Source: Steinernema hermaphroditum
Lineage: Eukaryota > Nematoda > Chromadorea > Rhabditida > Steinernematidae
DNA length: 64,000 nt
Assembly: GCA_030435675.1 (NCBI GenBank)
Contig: CM059625.1
Location: forward strand, 14,012,001-14,076,000
Reading direction: 5' to 3'
Positions 1 to 10,403 of this stretch are shown here, piece by piece. Under the pieces are notes generated by a model. That model was not told the DNA's origin. It was given only the letters and a program-made list of their open reading frames with translations, and searched no databases. Position 1 is the stretch's first letter. Every line of letters starts with the position of its first letter. A program made the position numbers and the translations under genes.

Positions 1-957
1 TGGAGCAATAGGTTCATTCAAAAAATGTTATCTAACTCTTGCGGCATCTACAAATGTTTCATAGACGATTCCGTTGTGTGTTCGCAGTTCCTCGAAGCTT
101 TTAACGAACTTCTTATTCATAGCAAGGAGTCTAATCGCGAACATTTCTTTGAAGCGCGGGTGAACATCTGAATGTGATGCTAAGGACTAAATAACTAACT
201 GGACCATACTCTTTACGCGGGTGACGATTGTGTCCTCATTTTCGTGCAGTTTTTTAATCCACCGTTTGTCTTTGTAACGGAAAAATCGGAACATCTCGTT
301 GAAAGTGAGACGTTCAAGAAGGGTTTTGACATCATTGTTCGGAGGATGGCGGTTAATTTTGAACCACGCTTTCAGCATAGATGGAATCTGGTCCTCTCCT
401 CCTTGCTGAATGCGTTGGAACACTTCTTCCTCACGTTCTGTAAAGCTTGGATAAGCCGGAACTAAACCTCATTTTACCTCTTTCAACTCTAAGGGGTTCT
501 CGATCAGGCATGTGAACGTAGCCGGTACAGACTGTGTGGCTGGCTACATGCATATCATAGGAAGAGACCTCCCACGCTGCCTCGCAACTTGTCAGAGCGC
601 GCATGTCTTCTATGAGGTGAACCTCGTTATAGACCAAAATAGGCCTTTGGTTGTCGTCGTGCCTATAGAGTAATTGAAAAGAAGTGCGTTTTTTGACGAT
701 AGCTTACGTTCTCCCAATTGTTTGACCAAGAAGCTTAGCAGCATCGCGGTTACGTTTCTGTTAAAAAATGATGTAATCTTTCAAAATTGTTTCTTTTCAA
801 ACCTCAAGGACTCCTTCGGGCAATGTTATACCTTTCGGGTACAAAATGTGTTCTGTAGAAGCCATTGTTCCCACACTTCCATGAGGGGTCCCGTTGTCAA
901 GTGCTGATCTCTCCATCGTCTCGATGAGAGCCCTGTTGAACCCTATAAATTTCAAAT

Positions 958-1176
958 TCAGCTTATTTCGTAAAGCTTTGTAAAAAAACCTTTGTACAAG
1001 TACTTGTACAAATACTTGAGAACATGAAAGTTTGAGATGATCTCGACATTTATATGCGCCTCGTAACGTTTAAGTAAATGCTTGTTGTAGGCGACAACAT
1101 AAGCATTTGTTGCCTCGTGATTCAAACTAAATGATGTGGTGCACGTAATATAAACCGCTTCAAATACCTGCTGCAT
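958..1176 (-). other. Helitron Rep twin-tyrosine block
   Basis: The block ends with NFHVLKYLYKYLYKG, matching the Helitron Rep motif in which two tyrosines separated by three residues act as DNA-joining nucleophiles. It overlaps the preceding coding block (1122-1382) in a different frame. This shows a frameshift between the HUH block and the tyrosine block. Confidence 0.75.
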
Positions 1177-1406
1177 TCTCCGTTATTGGGACGTTTGAGA
1201 ACAGCGTAATCGTCTTCAATAAATCGTGAGAAATTTGTAAAGTCCTTAGGGAATCGCTTTCGGCAGGTCCTCCAATTAGGGCGAATGTTTTTGGTGCAGT
1301 AAGTGTCTCTGCCCCGGCATGGTTTGTGAATCATAAACTCTTCGACTAAATCTCTGAGTTTCTTTTGTCTAAATGCGTACATTCTTTTGGTGAAAGCAAA
1401 AACCTT

Positions 1407-1742
1407 TTACTTTTCGTAGTCAGAGTGGCTTGGATCGAATAGGATCGGCAACTGAGCCTGACAAATTCTATCGATGTCGTCTGGAGAGCGAGGTTTATCG
1501 TTGTCAGCCAAACTGATAACCATATGGGCATGTGGCAGACCTCGCTGTTGAAATTCGATGGAGTATACATACCACTTTACATCACCAAAAAGGCCTGAAT
1601 TGATTTGATGAACTTTTGTTGCTTCGAATGTAGTTTTACCATGTGTGAACAATCGACGGCGGTTTTCGGCTCGTCGTCTTGCTCGCTGAGTTTTGCTCTC
1701 CGCTGGTCGGGTGCCACAAACAAACTTAATGAAGTCGTTCAA
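1407..1742 (-). other. Helitron Rep core block with HUH motif
   Basis: This is the longest clean block of the Helitron Rep domain, 111 codons open on the minus strand. The metal-binding HUH signature is written as HAH inside QRGLPHAHMV at about residues 67-76 of this block. In Helitron Rep proteins these histidines coordinate the metal used for nicking. The upstream Rep motif (PDLFITFTASPKW) is in an adjacent block at 1848-2039, in another frame. This block is the strongest single piece of evidence for the Helitron assignment. Confidence 0.85.
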
Positions 1743-4551
1743 CTTTTTCTTGAAGACTTCGGCGACAAGAAAAGGATGATCGGCAAATGAGTCACCTGTT
1801 GGAATGTTATCCTAAATAAATCGGTAGAGAGGATTCATTGAAGTCGGTTATACCGTAATCTCTTTCCACTTAGGCGATGCCGTGAAAGTGATAAACAGAT
1901 CGGGGTGACCGAGTTTGTTGGAGAGTGTAACGGCGTTCTCAAATTGATTTCGCATGTAGCGTGGGGAGCCGGGTACATGTTGAGGAACTGGAGTAAGTGC
2001 ACCTACTCTTCGTCCATGTTGTGAAGCTACATCGTTCATGAAACGCAGGAATGCTTGTCTTAAAAGGGGGAACGTTTAACTTATAGATAGGAACCAAGAT
2101 TAACCTGTTTGTGAGTGTCGTTTCTCTGAAGTGTTCCTCAATATGTTCGCCTCTTTGCTGCAAAACGCGCATGTAGTGGTCAATCAAGTAAAGTTGGGCC
2201 AGTTTTCGGGTATAAGTGAATCGAGATTTCATGCCTCTGCGAGTTTGGTATCGGAAGAGAATCCACTCTCTTCGCGATGTGCACGTCTAAATGTAGGAAT
2301 TTGCGGTCTGAATTTGAAGCAAAAATTACTCGAGGTCGTCGGGTGCGGTGGGTCCGAGGTGATGTAGACGTAGAAGGTTCGTCAGTCATGAGCATGTAGT
2401 CGTCACGCGTATCGTAGAAGGTGTCAGTTTCAATTGAATCGATATCCTGTGACTGACTCTGAGTATTTATATCTGCGGCCACTTCTTCTTCTTCTTCTTG
2501 ATCTCCCAGCTCCCTTTCAAAAACTTCGTGCGATTCATGGGCAGCATCTTCGGAATCACTATCACTCATCTGATCATCGAGCAACCTGTTTTCTGAGTCT
2601 TCCTGAGGAAGAAAACGGCGATGAGGATAGAATTCCCCTCCGCGTTCTACAAAAGTGACTTCTTCGTGGATATCCCCATCGCCGACTGCATGAAAACGGT
2701 ATCTCTAAAGTAGGGTGTTCGATGGATTTTTTTAGAAAATAGTGCTAACTTCGTCGATTTCATCGTGACTTTCTTCATCACTCTCATCGGTGTCATCCTC
2801 CGAATCGCTCACAGTAACATATTCCGGTTCTTCATCAGAGCTCAAATCAATGTCTATTGGAACATTTTGTTCGAGTTCCTCAATTTCAGCTGCTTGGGCA
2901 AGAAGTCCTTCCCTCAGTGATGGTCTATTATACTCCTCTAATGACCACTCAATTTCGTATCGGTTCTGTGGGTCAGGGTCGTTTTGAAAGTCGAGCATTC
3001 TATCGACGAAAGATCGCTTTTCGGTCATATGAGGAATGTCTAAAGATTCCTTTGTAATTATTGGACAGCTCGTTTTATAAACGTGCCTGTTCGCCAAGAA
3101 TCTTCGCCGAAAACATGCAACAGAGGGTAACATATGGCATCAATCATTGGCATGTATGGGTAGATCGGGAAAGGAATGCGATCGTTAAGTTTAGGGTAGA
3201 TAATCAGACCCTTCTGTGGCACATGCTGCTCGGCGGTGCAAGTGAAATAAACGGCCACCATACTTCCGCATGTTGGAGCATCATATACTCCAACGTGACT
3301 CGTTAACTCAGCTGGATTAACGCCGCACGCATCACAAATCTTCAGTCGTAGATCTCCAATCTAAACGACATCACCTCATTTAAATTCGACCCTAATCAAA
3401 GATACCGGTCGTCCTGCGCTTTCTCTTTCAAGAAGAAGTTCATTCATATGCTTATACTGTTCAGTGTATGGATTGCACTGAGCAATCAAGGCCCCCAAAT
3501 CGTGCAAAATCTATATTCACACATTATGAATTCATTAGTGAATTTTATTGCTTACATCTCTATTAACATTTCGCGCTGTAGGCTGATTCATTCGGTGCTC
3601 TGTAGCGGCATCGACGTCATATACGTAAACATTCCCAAATTTCGGATTCCGGGGGTTTTTTGGACGAATGCATGATGCGAAATGATGCACAGAACCTCGT
3701 ACCTGAGCATTTTTTATAAAGAAAGTTTTAAGTCGGTTCTTTTTACCTTAACGCTCTGAACACCATGTGGTTCTGGACGAATTCGATCGTATTGAAAGGA
3801 ACCCATCGAAAGAAGTGAGTTATACGAAAGGATGTTGTTCAAAAACGTAGATCTGCCTGGCTTCCGGAATTCATAGTAGAAGGAATGTAATGGCTCAGGG
3901 ATCTTTCTAAGCGGTGGAAGAAACACTTTTCCGTTGCTGCAACAGGTGTGAAAACCGGGGAAATGGAGTGCACCACAATAAAAACATTCGTTGTTTCTAT
4001 CGCCAAGATACAGTAGTTCGTCGTCTTGGTAAGTCCCTTGTTCATGGATGTCTGCAAAAAGAATTCCTTTTTTGGGTCACTAAATGATAGTACTAACGGA
4101 ATCGGCGTACTGCCTGGTGGGATAAGCGGTCCGTTTCCCGCGTTTCGTGAAGATGTGCAAGGCCACTTTGTGTAGATTGCTGCTCTCGGCGAGAAATGCG
4201 ATGTTGTTCAGTATCACGTTGTTGAGAGGAACCTTTATGAGAAATGTTAAGTAAGGAAAATAGGTGTTTTTGGGTACCAGCCTGTTCATGGGATGCACGC
4301 TGGCGGGCCAGTTGCTTTCGATTACGAGCAAGCTCTCTACGCTGGGCGGCTTCTTCAGGTGTCTCTGAAGTTGTGCTCTTTCGTGAAAACGCCGCTAATA
4401 AGTTAATATGCTACCCCTTGCTCTAATTCGTTGACGATACTCGCGTTGGCGTTCCGCACTTGACCTGGGAGTTCCACGTCCGGCAGGCCGTCCGCGTCGT
4501 CGAGGTGGACTTGCACTGGTGGCGTCGTCGTCACTGGGATTATTATCCCTC

Positions 4552-4799
4552 ATAGCGGATAAGTGTTAACTGATAACTACAAATATTAAATCCATTTGAG
4601 ATAAAACGTTTAAATATACAATATCATGAACAGTCATAAACAGATAATCATAAACAGATAAACAGATATGGAAAGCGTTATAAAATAACGACCGCTAATC
4701 AAGAATTTGTCATAAATTCGAAAAAGATTTTAATAAACATATATACAAAGGACAGAATTGAGTATAGGGAATACAGAGGATGGGGATGAGTGGCGAAAT
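4552..4799. other. AT-rich spacer
   Basis: No coding signal seen. A short imperfect direct repeat of ATAAACAGAT occurs around 4637-4670. Helitron 5' ends are expected in this area, but none could be recognised. Confidence 0.5.
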
Positions 4800-5720
4800 T
4801 TCTGTTCCTTTTTAGAAGCTCCTGTAATGATTTATTTTACAGCGGTTCCAAGGTCGATGACACTACCGTAGTATGGTGAAGAGCCTCCAGGACAGTTTCT
4901 TTTTTGAGTGCTTATAAAAACGTCTAAAATCATCCCACTGTAGAGTGTGCTTGAACAGATTCAGCCTACCGTAATACGGAAATAAACCTCTTAAGACGAT
5001 TTTTAGTCCTTTTCGAGTTCTCTGAAGGGATTCAGTTTAAACTGCGTCTGAACTGGATGAGCTTACCGTAACCCATCGAAGAATATCCAAGAAGGTTTTC
5101 TTCTTCAATCCCTTTAAGAGATCTCTAAAATGATTTTTTAAGAGCGTATCTCAGGAAGTTCAACCTACTGTAGTTCCGAGAAGAGCCACCACACAGTGTT
5201 CTTCTTCGAGGCTTTTTAGAGGTTCCTGAAATGATTCATTGTATTACGTCTCTGAAAAAGTTCGGCCTGCTGCAGCTTACTATCTTTTTTACCGTTTCAG
5301 AGGCCTCTAAATGATCTATAGTAGTGTCTATCTAAAGAGATTAGGCCTGCCGTAGTACGGAGGTAATCCTCTGAAAGACTTTTTTCAGCCTTTTTTGAAG
5401 CTTTCGAGCTAAAAAATCTCTATAAAGTTGTGTAATCAGTAGGATCAGCCTACCGTATCACTGCTCCAAGCCTCTACGGGTAATTAGTTGAGGCCTTCAG
5501 AAGATCTTCTATTTAAAGCCGTTTGATAGGCTTCTAAAATTCTTCGCTTAGAATGTGTATGCAGAGGTTCAGCTTACTGTAGATTGTCGAATACCTTCCA
5601 AAAGATCTTTTTTAGGCCTTTTTCTTTTTTGAGCCTCTTTCAGGCATCTGAAATGTCAATATTATGGAATTCTCCAGAAATGTTCAGTTTACCTTGCTTT
5701 GGCAGACGCTGTCCGAGCTG
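4800..5720. repeat. Degenerate ~100-bp tandem repeat, about nine units
   Basis: An anchor related to CCTACCGTAGTACGG recurs at about 4861, 4965, 5063, 5164, 5266, 5346, 5449, 5573 and 5687. Spacings are about 104, 98, 101, 102, 80, 103, 124 and 114. Between anchors each unit carries the same order of sub-motifs: a run of Ts, AGGCCTCT or similar, CTGAAATGAT, a CGTCTCTGAA-like stretch, and TTCAGCC just before the anchor. Units have diverged considerably, so this is an old minisatellite or satellite remnant. No coding potential was noticed. Confidence 0.75.
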
Positions 5721-6565
5721 CCGGGACCTCCAATTTCCAGTCTTTGGTGATTTCATCTGCAATAAAGCATTGTAGACGACAGGACCTAATATACAAGTGT
5801 TACCTCACGTAAGACGGAGGTCTCCGTAGTGCGAAGAGTCGAATCCGGCGAGACTTCTTTCTTCTTTCTTCAGAAATAATAAAAGAAAGTCTTCACGGTA
5901 GTCAACCGCTGCGGAAACCGCAAGATCACCCGTACCACAGGCAGAGCGTCGTTATGACGCGGCCAAGTGGAGTTCGGATCCCGCGTGCCGCAAACACCAC
6001 GACGTTAGCATTCGGCAGAGCCCGAAGGCGGCCGCACTAACGAAGGGCGAACGACTAAGAAACAGCAATGGGGAAATTGAACCGGAAGTCTGGAGGTCAA
6101 TCGAAAGCGACTGTTCCGCCGCTGCGGCGTGATGCGGCACAGACGAACAGAGAAGTGCGTGATGCAATGTGCGCAGAGAAAACTCTTGAACTGTGGGTTT
6201 TTCTTGTGCAATTGACTGCAGCTACTAAATGTACATAAAAAAGGGTCCACAGAAAAGGTACCTTCTTCAGGTCTCGGCACGAAAAACCTGAAAATTGACG
6301 TTTTCCTCTAAATCCTCTAAATTTTAGCATGCTTTTAGCGTGCGGTGCAGGGGTTTCACTGCAACCTACGATTTTTCGATCACAGGTGCAAAAAGCCTGC
6401 ATGATCGAAAATCATTTTCTTATTCTTATCGCACGCAGTTGCCAAGCCTGAAAAGAGGTCGAAAACAAAAGAAACCATTTAATGGTTGCGAACAATACTT
6501 CACATTTCCTTAATTGGCGAAGAAGATATCTATACATATAATTATACAGGAGCTCCTTAGAGCAT
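5721..6565. other. Intergenic DNA, no supported feature
   Basis: Base composition rises in GC between about 5900 and 6130, and short open stretches occur on both strands. None shows a recognisable domain, consistent splice sites or a start context I would defend. I see no gene here. Confidence 0.5.
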
Positions 6566-7000
6566 TTTTGGAGGGTTGGACATTTTTGGAGGGTTGGACG
6601 AACCAATGGCATTTTCGAATTTGAACCTGTTTTCAACTTTGAACAGTTGACCGAACATATGACATTTCCTAATTTGAATCTGTTTTCACTTTAACCTCGT
6701 GGACGAACGTATGACATTTCCAGTTTTGAACTTTTTTCAATTTTTAACACTTGACCGAACCTATGACATTTCCAAATTTGGACCTGTTTTCAATTTTTAA
6801 CACTTGACCGAACATATTACTTTTCCAAATTGTAACCTGATTTCAATTTTTAACACTTGACCGAACATATGACATTTCCTAAATTTTTAGGTCCTGGCAC
6901 GAAAAGTTTGAGGGTTTATTTTGGCACATTTGGAGAAGTTTGGGGCACTTTTAGGAAAAGGGACGAACCTATGACATTTCCAGGTTTGAACCTGTTTTTA
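6566..7000. repeat. ~52-bp tandem repeat, seven units
   Basis: GACCGAACATATGACATTTCC or a close variant recurs at 6597, 6649, 6702, 6753, 6806, 6859 and 6961. Spacings are 52, 53, 51, 53 and 53, then 102 (one unit replaced by unrelated sequence). Between anchors lies TTTGAACCTGTTTTCAATTT and TTAACACTT. An 18-bp duplication (ATTTTTGGAGGGTTGGAC, twice) directly precedes the array at about 6566-6600. No gene is associated. Confidence 0.85.
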
Positions 7001-7335
7001 AAAAATTTTGGGCCCAGACCTAAACATGATGGAGCAGAGAGATATGACAGTGTTTTGGGCGAAAATGGACAAAGGAACAAAAGTGAGGTTAGTGGAACCT
7101 GTTTTCTTAGGATCGTGGCAGGAGCCAGAGGTGGGAGTATTTTTCCAGACATACATTACTGATGAGAAACATGATGGTGAAAGTGGTTTGGCACCAAGTG
7201 GGCACAGCTCTGAGAACGGAGCGTAACGGGACGGACGGACAAAAGTCCCAAAAGTGAATTCTATACTTGATGGGGGCGATGGGGGCGATGGGGGCGATTG
7301 CCCCACAATTAATGTCGCCTGTTCTAAATGTACTC
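7001..7335 (+). other. Purine-rich stretch with 9-bp repeats
   Basis: The plus strand is purine-rich from about 7020 to 7230 and open for 72 codons (7008-7226), with no recognisable domain. At 7272-7298 the 9-mer GGGGGCGAT is repeated three times in tandem. No gene call is made. Confidence 0.4.
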
Positions 7336-7613
7336 TATGTTTTCTACGTGGTTCGATCTTCGTGAATACGTCCGCTGTCCTAAACTCTTTAGAGCGGACT
7401 GTTAAATTGTCTGTTCGCCTGAAATTGTCTAAATCCACCTTTTAGACACTGCTTGGACAGACATGCTCCTCAGTTCCCATTTGTCAAGAGTGAGGGAGCG
7501 GTCGGGCCATTGGAATCTTCGTGATGGCTAGCCGAAGCAGAGTACGTTCAAACGGTATTTATCTGTAACTGAAAATGTGTTTAGGTGGATTTGAAGACTA
7601 TTGTTGAGAGTGC
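7336..7613 (+). repeat. Partial third copy of the duplicated segment
   Basis: Nearly identical to 11521-11796 and 16918-17193, starting at TATGTTTTCTACGTGG and ending at GAGAGTGC. Differences seen include TGTCTG for TGCCTG, GAGGGAG for GAGAGAG, and a short insertion (TATTGTTGAG for TATTTGAG) near the end. The homology then stops abruptly. No convincing gene is carried. The fragment shows that this block has moved at least twice. Confidence 0.9.
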
Positions 7614-7919
7614 TTTTTTTCGAGGTCTAATCCAGAGTCCTGCTGACCCTCCAAGAGAAGCAGAAGCAATTCCATGAGTGCAGAGGTCAGACGCTAGTTC
7701 TCTAAATCAATCTCTAAAAAATAGGCATAGCAGTCTTTCGACCATGAACTGACCAACCAAACCATATATCATCTCGCGACCGCTACAAACGTTCGCGAAT
7801 GGTAGAAAGAAGCCGTTGGGATCGCCACATTCCAGGAAACTGAAGTACGAGTTAACTGCAATCTCGTATAGGAAATTCCGGCGCTCATTAGTAAGTGTCC
7901 ATATCTGCATCAATAAGTG
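7614..7919 (-). other. Region 3' of the four-exon gene; possible open exon
   Basis: On the minus strand 7707-7913 stays open for 68 codons (containing NERRNFLYEIAVNSYFSFLE). It could be an extra exon of the gene to its right or of another gene; a TTGATGCAG acceptor lies just before it. No domain is recognised. The rest of the interval shows nothing. Confidence 0.25.
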
Positions 7920-8514
7920 CTAAGGATCACATCTGAAGAAAAAGATGAAAGCTGCTGTAAAACTTGAATACTTACAAAGCTGAGTCAATTTCAGGGGAGC
8001 TTGTTGATTTGGCTAGCTGTTGCAATTTACCAAGGAAACCGGCTGCAGTGTGTGAGCCAACCATGGCTTCCAAAACGTCATTCCGCAAGTTACGGACATG
8101 ATTATGGTGATGCAGAGCTCGGTGCCAAAAGTACCCGCTGAATTGCGATTAGAGGTGTTGTACATTCCAGGATCTCGTTGCAACCAGGTTGCGAGCTGGA
8201 TGCACTCCTTGGAAACCACTTCATTCATTGTCATCACATCCGCGTAGCGTTTACGTGCCGATTGGCTCCCTGGAAAGAGCAACATTATCTCAGATATTAC
8301 ACTCAATGAACTTACATTTTTTTGCCAAATGCGAGAACTGATGATAAAAGGCATCAGCAATAATATCGAACTCCGGAATGAACGGTTTCATATTCCGGTT
8401 CGCAGAACTTTCGAAAACCCTCCGTTCCACAGTTCCACATAGTTGCTCAATGAGCGGCAAGGACTTGCGGCACAGCTTTGTCACCATGTATATCATATTC
8501 CACTTTGACGGCAT
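7920..8514 (-). CDS. Four-exon protein of unknown function (152 aa)
   Basis: Exons on the minus strand are 8316-8514, 8185-8269, 7976-8137 and 7920-7932. The three introns are 46, 47 and 43 nt. All begin GT (GTAAG, GTTGC, GTAAG) and end CCAG or TCAG. Exon lengths sum to 459 nt, giving 152 codons plus a TAG stop with no internal stop, so phases agree throughout. The product starts MPSKWNMIY and includes IPEFDIIADAFYHQFSHLAK, an aromatic/His stretch (GYFWHRALHHHNH) and a Ser-rich end (STSSPEIDSALCDP). No domain was recognised and there is no obvious signal peptide or membrane segment. The ATG at 8514 is only a candidate start: the gene may continue upstream, where the foldback element begins within about 60 bases. 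It could be the 3' end of a larger gene cut by that insertion. Confidence 0.55.
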
Positions 8515-8574
8515 GTGTCACGACCTTCAAATTCCTCAGCAAATATTCTTCTGCAGTGACAGTCGGAGGGACGA

Positions 8575-9264
8575 GACCGTTGATATTGTATCCCTCACGA
8601 AACTCTTACAAAAAATCGCAAGGCTCCCACAACGAGAAATTCACGTGCCATTTCTTACGATCGGCAGATTTGCAAGAGAAATTGGTCATTATCACAGTTT
8701 TTGCTCACTTTTCTCCCGAGTTGCGCGATCTCGCTAGAATTGCTGAGCGTAACTTTGTTCAGCACCGTTCAGCGCGCCGAATGAGCCCGGGTTTGTGCCG
8801 ATCTGAGCAATATCCACAGAGAAATAAGTTTTACATCAACTTGCGTTTTCAACAACCCGGATTTCGACCTATTTCTAGCATAGGACAAGGAACTTTCAGC
8901 AAAACATCGTGTATAACATAAATAAAGGAGGGTTCACCCAGCCAAATCCCCTGAATGTTCCCTGTCATATGCAAGAAATGGGCCAAAACCCGGTATGTTG
9001 AAAGGAGAACCTAATGTAAAGCTTATTTCTCTGTGGATATTGCTCGGATCGGCACAAACCCGGGCTCATTCGGCGCGCTGAACGGTGCTGAACAAAGTTA
9101 CGCTCAGCAATTCTAGCGAGATCGCGCAACTCGGGAGAAAAGTGAGCAAAAACTGTGATAATGACCAATTTCCCTTGTAAATCTGCCGATGGCGGGAAAT
9201 GGCGCGCCAATTTTTCGTGGTGGGAGCTTTTGAAGAGTTTCGTGAGGGATACAATACTACGGTC
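8575..9264. mobile_element. Foldback/MITE-like element with ~300-bp inverted arms
   Basis: The left arm (about 8575-8878) and right arm (about 8966-9264) are reverse complements. Both outer ends carry GACCGT followed within a few bases by TATTGTATCCCTCACGAAAC, and both arms include GGTCATTATCACAGTTTTTG and GAGCCCGGGTTTGTGCCGAT. The arms differ by small indels and substitutions; the spacer is about 87 bp. Open stretches inside the arms are mirror shadows of one another and do not look like genes. No target-site duplication could be fixed. This is the architecture of a non-autonomous foldback or long-TIR transposon. Confidence 0.85.
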
Positions 9265-9433
9265 AGCGCACACAGGCCAAATAGGGAGAAGCAAATGGCG
9301 AATGAGAATTGACGAACAAAGAAGTTAGGTGCTTCTTGGTCATGTCCAAATTTCCTGTCTTCATGGTATCCGTGCCTGACGTAGGAACTTCATTGGCCCC
9401 CTCATTCATAAATTGAACGTCGAAAATCAAATC
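9265..9433. other. Spacer between foldback element and phosphatase fragment
   Basis: No feature supported. If the phosphatase gene at 9434-9851 once continued, its next exons should lie here on the minus strand. I could not find the GNHE-type motif expected there. Confidence 0.4.
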
Positions 9434-9851
9434 CTAACCATTGACGACGTAGTCTCCCAGGAAGAGATAGCTAGCTGTTGGCGGAAATCCTCCGTCGCCG
9501 TACTGCCCGTGAGTGTCGCCACACACTCTAACAGGAGGCTCAAGCTCTACGATCGCCGCCGGGAACATGAATACTTCGCGCGCCTTCGCTGAAACAGAGC
9601 GGAGAGGTCAGACGAAACGAAGAGAACGACAACTTACCACAGAGCGCGATGATTTCGATTTCCTTGATCGTCTTGGTCATTCCCTTGTCGGGTTGACCGA
9701 CGTTCAGCATCCGAACGATGAGATCGTTGATCTCCACGATGCTGGAGCCTCCAATTCCGCCGCTTGACGACATCTCGGTTCTCGCTTCGTTCGACCAACC
9801 GCTCCCTAACTGTCGACTCTGTGATATGGGCAGAGGAGCGGTGGCTTCCAT
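9434..9851 (-). pseudogene. Truncated PP1-type Ser/Thr protein phosphatase
   Basis: Exon 1 is 9638-9851 (ATG at 9851) and exon 2 is 9434-9588. They are joined across a 49-nt intron (GTAAGT..TTTCAG) that keeps frame. The 122-residue product reads SIVEINDLIVRMLNVGQ, then [28 protein letters not shown] and [16 protein letters not shown]. This matches the N-terminal third of PPP-family catalytic subunits in order. The first metal site is intact (GDTHG). About nine residues normally following GQY (the DLLRLFE segment) are missing. The second signature GDYVDRG is altered to GDYVVNG and is followed at once by TAG. The GNHE and HGGLSP regions are absent, so no active enzyme can be made from this piece. 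It is a truncated paralogue of a nematode-type PP1-like family. The duplicated segments at 12.1 and 17.5 kb carry a later portion of a similar gene. Confidence 0.8.
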
Positions 9852-9915
9852 GTCTCATCCTTCAAGAGTAGACAGTAGACATGTATAGACGGACACCAAT
9901 GGCATTCATCATATC

Positions 9916-10052
9916 ACGTTCTTCTGGTCGGCCGACGCGCGCGGAGCTCTGCACACCGTCGACGTTCTGCTGGCCGATTTCTACAGAACGCCGAAGCTGA
10001 TCGAATGGTTTTGAGGCCGTACTTCGTCGCAATGAAGAAGCGGCTCAAAATA
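9916..10052 (+). repeat. 137-bp duplicated fragment, copy 1
   Basis: Identical or nearly so to 13098-13234, starting ACGTTCTTCTGGTCGG and ending CGGCTCAAAATA. On the plus strand it reads FFWSADARGALHTVDVLLAD, then FYRTPKLIEWF and a TGA. It looks like the last exon of a real gene, but I do not recognise the family. It lies downstream of the truncated phosphatase in opposite orientation. Confidence 0.9.
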
Positions 10053-10403
10053 TCAAAGCGGAATTTTGAAAAACGGCTTTGTCTTCGAAATAATCCACTT
10101 ATTCAGTCAGAAACCCGGAAATCCCCTTATAACGGACTCAATCGTGTCCCTGATTGCGGTCCTGCAACGAACTGCGGCGGTGACATTCGCCGTTGATCGG
10201 ACAATATGAACGGTTGCTACTGGATCTAGTGCAAAAAAAGGTAGCTAATGCGTCGTAGCTGACCTGTAAGGCTTCTTCTTGTTGGTTAGGTGTCCCTACT
10301 CAAATGACATACCAATTTTAATTTAAAAAAAACTGTGAACCGGTCTACTACAAGCTAATACAATTGAATCGTACAAATCACCCAAAGTACACAAATTCGG
10401 CCC
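10053..10403. other. Intergenic, no supported feature
   Basis: Contains a short plus-strand open stretch ending near 10196 and an AT-rich run around 10310-10335. No domain, splice pattern or RNA gene recognised. Confidence 0.45.

Larger units (their letters stand above)
1..4551 (-). mobile_element. Helitron fragment (Rep/helicase part, truncated at window edge)
   Basis: A minus-strand stretch reads, in broken frames, through the landmarks of an animal Helitron protein in the right order. These are an Arg/Glu-rich N-terminal segment, a Cys/His cluster, the YNSLLSMGS-type segment, the Rep core with HUH and twin-tyrosine motifs, and the start of the linker to the helicase. Near the left edge, SFEELRTHNGIVYETF (about 40-115, minus) resembles the Helitron segment that precedes the helicase. 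The PIF1-like helicase itself and the 3' hairpin/CTRR end would lie left of base 1 and are not visible. I could not define the 5' terminus, expected near 4.55 kb or to its right. Helitrons transpose by rolling-circle replication and are known to capture gene fragments. That is relevant to the patchwork seen from 7 to 21 kb, but no capture is demonstrated here. Confidence 0.85.
1..4551 (-). pseudogene. Helitron Rep/helicase polyprotein, frame-broken
   Basis: Reading leftward, an ATG at 4551 opens a basic segment ending in RQREYRQRIRARG. It then hits a stop and resumes in another frame with SETPEEAAQRRELARNRKQL, a typical Helitron N-terminus. About 3927-4020 encodes ECFYCGALHFPGFHTCC, followed by LPPL and ILSYNSLLSMGSF (about 3780-3926). 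FGNVYVYDVD lies near 3600-3640 and YPLLHVFGEDSW near 3070-3130. GHPDLFITFTASPKW (about 1855-1905) is Rep motif 1. GLPHAHMV (about 1520-1540) is the HUH motif, and KYLYKYLYKG (about 988-1017) carries the catalytic tyrosine pair. At least six frame changes separate these blocks. Some may be introns, but in-frame stops near 4400 and 3360 indicate a decayed copy. Key residues survive even though the reading frame does not. Confidence 0.8.

Noticed and set aside
8378..8921. Plus-strand open frames across the left foldback arm
   Set aside because: The same sequence is open in inverted form in the right arm, no domain is recognisable, and they oppose the phased minus-strand exons.
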